From assembly GCA_011772425.1 (NCBI GenBank), contig WVZO01000102.1:1-56330 (forward strand): a DNA stretch of 56,330 nt, given 5' to 3'. This DNA is from Candidatus Aminicenantota bacterium. Its GTDB lineage: Bacteria > Acidobacteriota > Aminicenantia > UBA2199. This document shows, piece by piece, positions 50,390-56,330 of the stretch. The translations under genes were made by a program, and so were the position numbers. The stretch's first letter is position 1. Each line of letters begins with the position of its first letter. The notes beneath the pieces were generated by a model, which saw nothing but the letters and a program-made list of their open reading frames with translations, had not been told where the DNA came from and made no database searches.

Positions 50390-50821
50390 TTAATTTGCCC
50401 ACCTCATACAGGTTACGGTAATCCGACTGCCGGATTCGTTGAATTCAATCTCATCCGAGCAGGCGTGGATCAATGGAAATCCTATGTTCCGGAAATGTTT
50501 GGGATTTTCCGGGAAGTTCATATCCAGGTTTTTATAATCGAAACCCTGGCCCTCATCCATTACTTCTATTTTAACCCGCTTATCGCCTTTGTTTCCCAAC
50601 AATTTGACAGAGCACGCCACTTTTTTTTCAATGATATTTTTATTTCCATGTTCAATCGCATTACCCAGCGTCTCGCGGAGCACGGTTTTATACCGGGAAG
50701 AGTACTCTATATCAGGTTCTCTGAGGAATTCTTGCGATTCCATAATGAGACGTTCCACCAAACGTGTATCAGAAGATATTTCAAAGGCGATACAATTTGC
50801 TTTTTTTGTTACCTTAAACAT
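50390..50821 (-). CDS. RsbW-like ATP-binding anti-sigma/switch protein
   Basis: 143 residues from the ATG at 50821 (a TTG 18 nt earlier is in frame). GHKL fold of the HATPase_c_2 type: LRETLGNAIEHGNK carries the N-box Glu and Asn, VEVMDEGQGFDY is the G1 region and NIGFPLIHACSDEIEF the G2 region. Such stand-alone domains phosphorylate STAS anti-antagonists and bind sigma factors or other targets. No STAS partner is adjacent; the stressosome STAS genes are 4-5 kb downstream on the same strand. It follows the hybrid kinase gene by 24 bp and so is probably co-transcribed with it. Confidence 0.85.
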   Translation of the reverse strand: MFKVTKKANCIAFEISSDTRLVERLIMESQEFLREPDIEYSSRYKTVLRETLGNAIEHGNKNIIEKKVACSVKLLGNKGDKRVKIEVMDEGQGFDYKNLDMNFPENPKHFRNIGFPLIHACSDEIEFNESGSRITVTCMRWAN

Positions 50822-50845
50822 GAATGTTACCAGAAACAATGGGCT

Positions 50846-52327
50846 CTATGAGAAACATGGCACTCTTTTTCCATCCAGCAACTGACGTACCAGCCCGGCC
50901 AGTTTATTTATTAAAATGGGTTTCATCAAAAATCCATCGATGCCCAGAGATTTAAAATTATTTTTATTTACGCTTTCACTGAAACCGGTGCACATGATAA
51001 TGGGGATATCCGCTCTTATTTGCTTGATCTTCATGGCCAATTGCAGTCCTGTCATTTTGGGCATGATATAATCAGAGATAACGATGTCAAACCGATGCGG
51101 GGCCTTGCAGAATACCTCAAATGCCTCGGGGCTTTGGGTCCTCACCACCACTCTATATCCAAGATTCTTCAGCAGACTTTCTCCCAGTTCCACCAGGGAG
51201 GGGTCATCATCGACAAACAAGACCTGTTCGCCCGCCCCATTTTCCGGCAGTTCAACATCCGCGTTATGCTTCTTTTCCTCTTGCCCGACACCAGGCAGAA
51301 AAACATGGAAGGTAGTTCCTTTTCCCGGTTCGGAATAAACAGTAATATCGCCCCCATAGTTTTTAACAATTCTATGAACCACATCCAATCCCATGCCTAC
51401 ACCTTCGTCTTTTCCTTTCGTGGTGAAATAAGGTTCAAAGATTCGGTGCAAGATTCCCGGGTCTATACCGTGACCGGTATCACTGATGGTTAAATGGTGA
51501 TAATACCCGGGTCTCAGGCGAATACCATCTATCGCATTGGGCTCCAGCCGTACTTCTCTTAAAGAAACAGTGAGTACTCCTCCTTTCTCCCTCATGGCAT
51601 GGCTGGCATTGATGCAAAGATTCATAATGACCTGTTGGAGCTCGTACTTATCTGCCATCACCGGCCTCGATGAACTCACAATATCTTCACGGAACTCTAT
51701 GCCGGCAGGCATTGTGGCCCTCATCAGTTTTAACGCTTCACCCACTTCCTCATTTAACCACAACGGTTTCCGGTCGTTATCCCCGTTCCGGCTGAAGATA
51801 AGAAGCTGTTTAGCCAGATCTTTTGCCCGGACCGAAGCCGCCATTACCCGCTTTAGATTATGCTCCTCAGTGCTTCCTGCCGCCAACGAACCGAGGGTCA
51901 AATCTACATAACCGATGATGACGCCCAGGATATTGTTGAAATCATGCACAATTCCCCCTGCCAGTTTTCCAATGGCCTCCATTTTCTGCGACTGGCGAAG
52001 TTGCTCTTGCAATATCCCTTTATCCGCTTCAGCCTGTTTCAAGGCTTCCTGAACCGATTTTCGCTCCTTAATTTCTTCCTGTAATTCGCGGGCTTTGATT
52101 TCCAGGTTTTCCCATATTAAATTGAAAGATGCCGCCAGCATCCCCAATATAAAAATTGCCGGACCAACCAATGCAATTGTGCTTTTACTCTCAATCCCCA
52201 TAGGCAAATATATGTATATAAAAACAGAAATGAGTCCGATAAAAAGTGTAAAGATGATGAATAGTTTTGTTCTTATCGTGAACGCGAATCCTTGAAGAAT
52301 TTGTAAAGGATTAAAACGATTATTCAT
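50846..52327 (-). CDS. Membrane hybrid histidine kinase with C-terminal receiver
   Basis: 493 residues. Two close membrane segments (about 22-43 and 52-73) with almost no periplasmic part, then a coiled coil, HisKA with the His in GGIVHDFNNILGV, an ATPase domain (NLCINASHAM, DTGHGID, GVGMGLDVVH) and a receiver with pocket FVDDD and acceptor in IVISDYIMPKMTG. This is the common NtrB-like plus REC layout. The start is set at 52327, where GCAGGAGGTG lies 7 nt upstream. The frame extends 243 nt further upstream, but that part has no SD and no family similarity. Upstream, 52328-52601 holds no gene that I can support. Confidence 0.9.
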   Translation of the reverse strand: MNNRFNPLQILQGFAFTIRTKLFIIFTLFIGLISVFIYIYLPMGIESKSTIALVGPAIFILGMLAASFNLIWENLEIKARELQEEIKERKSVQEALKQAEADKGILQEQLRQSQKMEAIGKLAGGIVHDFNNILGVIIGYVDLTLGSLAAGSTEEHNLKRVMAASVRAKDLAKQLLIFSRNGDNDRKPLWLNEEVGEALKLMRATMPAGIEFREDIVSSSRPVMADKYELQQVIMNLCINASHAMREKGGVLTVSLREVRLEPNAIDGIRLRPGYYHHLTISDTGHGIDPGILHRIFEPYFTTKGKDEGVGMGLDVVHRIVKNYGGDITVYSEPGKGTTFHVFLPGVGQEEKKHNADVELPENGAGEQVLFVDDDPSLVELGESLLKNLGYRVVVRTQSPEAFEVFCKAPHRFDIVISDYIMPKMTGLQLAMKIKQIRADIPIIMCTGFSESVNKNNFKSLGIDGFLMKPILINKLAGLVRQLLDGKRVPCFS

Positions 52328-52601
52328 CAATCCACCTCCTGCTTCTTCTCCAGTGGAATGGTTTCCTCTCTCTTTAAAAAGGCGTAAAGTACGGCGCACA
52401 TCAAATGCATCTTCGCCTAAAACAGTGTGCATATTTACGCTGTTCATGTTCCTTTTTTTATTGATAAAACGGTTTTCATAAATTAAGCAATTTTTATGCC
52501 AGGAGAGCCAAACCAGGGGTGAACCAGGCAGGAAGCCGTCATAACCTGCTCTCGAGGAGAAAACCGGCAATTGATAAAAATAGGAAAAGGAGCAAAAAAA
52601 G

Positions 52602-52631
52602 TTGACAAACTTCGCTGCTTTTCCCTAAAAT
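52602..52631 (+). promoter_or_regulatory. Strong sigma70-type promoter facing the helicase 3' end
   Basis: A perfect TTGACA and TAAAAT are separated by 18 bp. The transcript would run into the 3' end of the minus-strand helicase gene and would start just before the SD and 12-codon ORF at 52664. Confidence 0.6.
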
Positions 52632-52663
52632 CCTGATATAACACGTTTATAAGGGGGAGTAGA

Positions 52664-52702
52664 ATGATTGACGAAGCAAAAAATATTGCAGGGTTTAATT
52701 GA
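52664..52702 (+). CDS. Possible 12-codon ORF behind a promoter and SD
   Basis: ATG follows AAGGGGGAG by 5 nt and the frame encodes MIDEAKNIAGFN before TGA, 14 bp short of the helicase stop codon. Promoter, SD and ATG are all well placed, yet the product is tiny. It may be a leader peptide, the stump of a lost gene, or part of an antisense RNA. Translation is not demonstrated. Confidence 0.25.
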   Translation: MIDEAKNIAGFN

Positions 52703-52715
52703 CGTTAACGCCCGC

Positions 52716-55451
52716 TTACGACTTTACCTTCCATCCCTTCTGCTTAAAAATGTCCTCCAGCTTCTTCTTTTTGAATGCTTTAACAAACGCTTCCCACTGC
52801 GAACGGGTGGACTCAAAAAACACATCGGCATCTTCTTTTTTAAAAAAATGCCGCAAAAATACCTCCTCCCCCTCAATCCCAGGAACGATATAGAACTCAA
52901 TCGGCGTGTTATCTTTTCCCCGTCCCGATTCAAACGCCTGGGGAAAAGGGATATCCTGTAAATCCTCCATTCGCCCGGGTTTTTTCACGTCTTTGAATTT
53001 TTTCTCAAAGATCTTCAACTTCTTCCAGCGATTAAATTCATAAACCGCCTGTTCCCAGTCAAAACACTTCCGACCCCCCAGGATCACACCCGTCCATTCA
53101 CCGGTAGGCAGCAGCAATTCCTCCTCTTTGACCTTTTGAAAAAGAGAATAATCCATTTCCACAAACGGCTTCTGGCCGATGTATTTGATGTTTAACCACT
53201 CTTCAGCGGTTTCCAGGTAAATAATACCCGGCCATTTGGCCTGTTTCAACTCCCTGATAAACTTGTAAGGTAACAGTTTTTTCAAGTGGATATGAACAAA
53301 TCCCTTATGCAGTTTAAAAAACAATCCCAGGTTTTCCATATCCAGATGGCGGCGCAGCTCCCGCATCAAAAAACCCTTACGATAAAATCCAAAGGATTTT
53401 AGCTTTCCTTTTACCATGGTTTTGATTTCATTGAAACTTTCCTCTGCCTGCTGCATCTTTTTGGGGATTTCAAATTGATCTTTGTTTTCTTCATACCACT
53501 TCAATGCCACCGGGACTACCCGCTCTTTTTCTTCCTGGTTTTTCCAATCCGGCGGAGAATTGAAAGCCTTAATCAACCTCCCACCAAAATAAAACTCCCG
53601 GTGAACCGCAATTTTGGAATTCTCAGTGAACACTCTTTCTTCTTTATAATAACTAAAGGGTTTAAGGGTTTCCAGGTATTCCAGTGTCAACTCCGAGGCA
53701 AACGTAATTAACGGGATAAGCATTTGCTCGATTTCGCCGGTGTCCCGGTTTTCCCGGTTAATAATCAAATCAAAGGGCAGACCCACCACCATATCCGGCC
53801 GGGATTGAAAAAGCATGGAAGTGCGGTCCAGTTGACGCACTTCATTTTCCCGGTGATAATCGTCCCCGCTTTTGATGTGCACTTCATCGCAAAAACATGA
53901 AAGCAGCGCACGAAAAAGCACATCCATATCTTTCAATGAAAGGTGCTTTTTTATTGGCGGTAATTGAATACGTTTTTTTAATTCCCGGTAAACCTCATTG
54001 GCCAGGGCAAATTTCTTCTGGCTGATGATTTTCCTGTACATTCGCGATGATTGCCACAACAGCAGCTGGTTCAACAAGTCAGAGTTGTAAGGAATATTGG
54101 CAATTTTTTCACCGGTGTATTCTTTGGTAACGATTCCTCTTGTTTCCAGGATGGCAATACATTTGAGTGCACTGTCCACAGTCTGGGGGTATCCCTTTTG
54201 AGCTTCCAGCAGCATCCGGGCACTGCGCAGTGAAACAGGAAATTCTGCCATTTTACTCCCATCTTCGGTTACGTTTCCATCCGCCGTAAGAGCACCTAAA
54301 ATTTTCAATTGTTTTATTGCCTTGTGAATCAGCGCCTTTGAAGGATCATGAAAAAAAGGAAAATCCAGGGGAGAGATTCCCATTTTAATGAGGCGCAGCA
54401 CCACAGATTCCAGGTTTAAGCGTTGGATTTCAGGTTCCGGGAAAGGCATGCGGTCTTTGATACCGGCATCTGCGCATAAGAAATACTGGCCGCTGCGGAC
54501 ACGGCCAGCCCGCCCGGCCCTTTGCGTGCATTCGGCAGCCGAAATATCCACGGGGTAAAGCCCTTCAATCCCCCTCACCAGGCGCAGTTCCTTTTTAATT
54601 CCACAGTCTACCACGGCATCGATGTCATCGATAGTCAAACTGGTCTGGGCAATATCCGTAGCCACGACGACTTTGGGAAGGGAATAATGTTCAAAAACTT
54701 TTACCTGGTCTTTTAAAGAAAGCTCCGCATGCAGCGGCAGTATTTTAGCTTTTATTTTCTCCGCTTCCAGCATCCGTTCCAGGTCATCGATAAACGTTTC
54801 GATTTCCTGCTTGCCCGGTTGAAACACCAGGACGTTTTTTTCCATTTCCACCATCTGGGCGGTGTCGGGCAAAAGAAAACGGGGATCGTTATGATGAAGG
54901 GTGACCGGGTAGCCGCGTCCGGGTACGGAAATAACCGGCGCATTACCAAGAAAAGAAGAAAGCCGCTCCGCTTGCAGTGTGGCACTCATAATGACTACCC
55001 GTTTCCCGGATTTCTCAAAAAAACCTTTTTTTAAATTCTTTTTAACCAAACCCACCAGGACCTCCTGGTAGAGGTTCCATTCGTGGACTTCATCCAGTAT
55101 TAGAATATCGTAATCGCGCCGCTGCTTAATTTCACGGACCATCTGGACACCATCGGTCACATAAAGAAAGGTGGTTTTCCTGGACTGCTGACTGTCAAAA
55201 CCGGTCTGGTACCCCACTTCCTGCCCCAGTACCGTGCCGGTTAACCGGGACAGGTAATGAGAAAGCGAACGGGCGGCAATTCGTCGAGGTTGAGTAATAT
55301 GCACCACCTTTCCTTTTCTCCACATCCACAGCGGCACTCGTGTGGATTTACCCGCGCCGGTTTCCGCAGTCAAAATGGTAATAGGGTTGTTGATTATTGT
55401 CTTTTCTACCTCTTTTTGATAGTTGTCAATGGGAAGTGGATTCATCTTCAT
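52716..55451 (-). CDS. DEAH-type ATP-dependent RNA helicase (HrpA/HrpB-like)
   Basis: 911 residues. Motif I is GAGKST at 32-37, motif Ia TQPRRIAA, motif II DEVH at 120-123 (a variant of DEAH), motif III SAT at 156-158 and motif VI QRAGRAGR near 311-318. The helicase-associated HA2 region follows (about 380-470), and the C-terminal 400 residues correspond to the DUF3418-like/HrpA-type tail, shortened. Bacterial members act in mRNA processing or ribosome-related steps. The length is between HrpB (about 800) and HrpA (about 1300). The SD is weak. The gene is monocistronic; a strong promoter faces its 3' end from the other strand. Confidence 0.9.
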   Translation of the reverse strand: MKMNPLPIDNYQKEVEKTIINNPITILTAETGAGKSTRVPLWMWRKGKVVHITQPRRIAARSLSHYLSRLTGTVLGQEVGYQTGFDSQQSRKTTFLYVTDGVQMVREIKQRRDYDILILDEVHEWNLYQEVLVGLVKKNLKKGFFEKSGKRVVIMSATLQAERLSSFLGNAPVISVPGRGYPVTLHHNDPRFLLPDTAQMVEMEKNVLVFQPGKQEIETFIDDLERMLEAEKIKAKILPLHAELSLKDQVKVFEHYSLPKVVVATDIAQTSLTIDDIDAVVDCGIKKELRLVRGIEGLYPVDISAAECTQRAGRAGRVRSGQYFLCADAGIKDRMPFPEPEIQRLNLESVVLRLIKMGISPLDFPFFHDPSKALIHKAIKQLKILGALTADGNVTEDGSKMAEFPVSLRSARMLLEAQKGYPQTVDSALKCIAILETRGIVTKEYTGEKIANIPYNSDLLNQLLLWQSSRMYRKIISQKKFALANEVYRELKKRIQLPPIKKHLSLKDMDVLFRALLSCFCDEVHIKSGDDYHRENEVRQLDRTSMLFQSRPDMVVGLPFDLIINRENRDTGEIEQMLIPLITFASELTLEYLETLKPFSYYKEERVFTENSKIAVHREFYFGGRLIKAFNSPPDWKNQEEKERVVPVALKWYEENKDQFEIPKKMQQAEESFNEIKTMVKGKLKSFGFYRKGFLMRELRRHLDMENLGLFFKLHKGFVHIHLKKLLPYKFIRELKQAKWPGIIYLETAEEWLNIKYIGQKPFVEMDYSLFQKVKEEELLLPTGEWTGVILGGRKCFDWEQAVYEFNRWKKLKIFEKKFKDVKKPGRMEDLQDIPFPQAFESGRGKDNTPIEFYIVPGIEGEEVFLRHFFKKEDADVFFESTRSQWEAFVKAFKKKKLEDIFKQKGWKVKS

Positions 55452-55530
55452 GGTTCATCACGTTTACATCCAGATAATTTGGGTAATGATACCAAACAAT
55501 CCCCAGGTTTTCAAGTCCCGGAAGAGAGAG

Positions 55531-55562
55531 ATCAGTGAATCAGTGAATCAGTGAATCGGTAA
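55531..55562. repeat. 8-bp tandem repeat
   Basis: Three exact ATCAGTGA units and one diverged unit (ATCGGTAA). Situated in the gap between helicase and hicA. Together with the AAATTCCAAATTACAA copies and the hicA promoter this is all I see in 55452-55759. Confidence 0.7.
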
Positions 55563-55596
55563 GTCAGAGGAGAAGAGAAGAAAGGATAAAAATTAC

Positions 55597-55639
55597 AAAT
55601 TCCAAATTACAAATAACAAACAAATTCCAAATTACAATG
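55597..55639. repeat. Direct pair of AAATTCCAAATTACAA repeats
   Basis: Two copies at 55597-55614 and 55621-55639. A third copy in inverted orientation lies at 56296-56312, beyond hicB, so the toxin-antitoxin pair is bracketed. Confidence 0.65.
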
Positions 55640-55724
55640 ACCAAAATTACAAAAGCAAATAAGAAGCGAATTACACCGACCGTAATGGGGCACTACACGG
55701 AGGGCACCTTCACTCTTATGGCTA

Positions 55725-55753
55725 TTGATAATTTAGAACTGTAGTGATATAAT
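55725..55753 (+). promoter_or_regulatory. Consensus promoter of hicAB, leaderless
   Basis: TTGATA, 17 bp, TATAAT, then TTTGCT and the hicA ATG. The predicted transcription start coincides with the A of the ATG and no SD is present. Confidence 0.75.
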
Positions 55754-55759
55754 TTTGCT

Positions 55760-56017
55760 ATGGGAAAACACGAAAAATTCTTATGGAAAATCCTTCGCGG
55801 AACTTCGGATAGAAATATTGATTTTGAAGACCTTTGTAACTTTCTGAAACGACTGGGTTTTACAGAGTATATACGAGGAAGCCATCATATGTTTAGAAAA
55901 GAAGGCATTGAAGAAAAGATCAACCTCCAAAGAGAGGGGAGTGATGCAAAACCATATCAAGTAAATCAAGTCAGGAAAATTATTATAAGATATGGATTAG
56001 GAGATTTAGATGTATAA
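55760..56017 (+). CDS. hicA: HicA-family mRNA interferase toxin
   Basis: 85 residues with a dsRBD-like fold. The key motif is RGSHHMF near 56-62, where the second or first His is the catalytic residue that cuts mRNA. FEDLCNFLKRLGFTEY precedes it and VRKIIIRYGL ends the domain. HicA is slightly longer than usual at the N-terminus. It is the first gene of the pair and overlaps hicB by 8 nt, the classical order. A consensus promoter with the -10 box 6 nt before the ATG means the mRNA is probably leaderless. Confidence 0.93.
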   Translation: MGKHEKFLWKILRGTSDRNIDFEDLCNFLKRLGFTEYIRGSHHMFRKEGIEEKINLQREGSDAKPYQVNQVRKIIIRYGLGDLDV

Positions 56018-56222
56018 ATATGAGATTATTATGTACTGGAGTAACGAAGACAACGCTTTCGTTGCCGAGGTACCGGAACTTCCCGGTTGTATGGCACATG
56101 GAAGCACCCAGGAAGAGGCCCTGAAGAGCATAAACGAAGCCATGGAACTATGGCTTGATGTTGCTCGTGAACATGGAGACCCTATCCCGGAACCCAGGTG
56201 CCATCGCCTTGTGTACGCATAA
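56010..56222 (+). CDS. hicB: HicB-family antitoxin
   Basis: 70 residues. The partial RNase H-like fold is clear: YEIIMYWSNEDNAFVAEVPELPGCMAHGSTQEEALKSINEAMELWLD. It ends shortly after this domain, so it belongs to the short HicB form without a C-terminal helix-turn-helix or ribbon-helix-helix. It neutralises HicA. Autoregulation by DNA binding would then need another factor or the toxin complex. Confidence 0.94.
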   Translation: MYKYEIIMYWSNEDNAFVAEVPELPGCMAHGSTQEEALKSINEAMELWLDVAREHGDPIPEPRCHRLVYA

Positions 56223-56295
56223 AATCGAGCTTCCGTCTCGCAGATTTAACCCCGTAACCCGGGATGAGTATTAATCCGCTGCTTATGGGGGCACC

Positions 56296-56312
56296 GTTTG
56301 TAATTTGGAATT
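56296..56312. repeat. Inverted copy of the AAATTCCAAATTACAA repeat
   Basis: GTTTGTAATTTGGAATT is the reverse complement of the repeat at 55597-55639 (one terminal difference). It lies about 75 bp after hicB. Confidence 0.6.
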
Positions 56313-56330
56313 CTTTAATGGTTGGGGGTG

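Noticed and set aside
52328-52570. N-terminal extension of the membrane hybrid kinase
   Set aside because: No SD and no domain; the ATG at 52327 has AGGAGGTG at ideal spacing.
1-56330. tRNA, rRNA or tmRNA genes
   Set aside because: Read by eye for T-loop-like GGTTCGA strings with matching acceptor stems; the few hits lie inside coding genes.

Overview
The window looks like one contig piece of a Gram-negative bacterium with an outer membrane. It carries a TolC channel, a DUF3187 protein, an OprO/P-like porin, lipoproteins with lipoboxes and a Tat-exported enzyme. The mix of a 6-bladed beta-propeller protein, an AAA-ATPase/PD-(D/E)XK protein, a pinensin-type lanthipeptide precursor, very many histidine kinases and gaps full of short palindromic repeats resembles Candidatus Aminicenantes or a neighbouring uncultured phylum. 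That assignment is inference only. I saw no rRNA, tRNA, CRISPR array, prophage or intact transposase.

Left part (1-30000): a left-truncated ATPase/nuclease, a Tat-exported PLP enzyme, an ABC exporter pair, the manganese exporter mntP, a PQQ-type beta-propeller protein, and an operon of ECF sigma factor, anti-sigma factor and caspase-like protease followed by a DUF2807 lipoprotein. After a repeat-rich gap with a decayed ATPase come a 6-bladed propeller protein and an orphan lanthipeptide-like precursor. A five-gene minus-strand operon (sulfotransferase, radical SAM, two glycosyltransferases, MurJ-type flippase) probably makes or exports a surface glycan. Then follow DUF3187, TolC, a six-hairpin glycosidase-like lipoprotein, a TMTC-like membrane protein, an NTF2-like protein, DUF302 and HtpX.

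Right part (30000-52400) is a signalling island. A plus-strand operon links a small PstS-like binding protein and a porin to a HAMP histidine kinase and a REC-kinase-REC hybrid. A MASE3 kinase, a REC protein fused to a kinase dimerisation domain without an ATPase domain, and a second REC-kinase-REC hybrid follow. The centre is an eight-gene minus-strand operon: RsbR, RsbS, RsbT and an RsbX-like phosphatase (a stressosome), then a kinase with an RsbT-like N-terminus, a single-domain response regulator, a KaiB-fold protein and a PAS/HWE-type kinase. Upstream lie an NtrC-type regulator, a REC-GAF-PAS kinase, an RsbW-like protein and a hybrid kinase. The window ends with a DEAH-type helicase and a hicAB toxin-antitoxin pair.

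Two themes recur outside genes. First, dispersed non-coding repeats: two MITE-like families, a 180-bp element next to stop codons, and 21-bp and 43-bp tandem arrays. Second, several promoters whose TATAAT box ends only 5-6 nt before a start codon lacking a Shine-Dalgarno sequence, which implies leaderless mRNAs (genes starting at 5280, 6151, 21041 and 55760).
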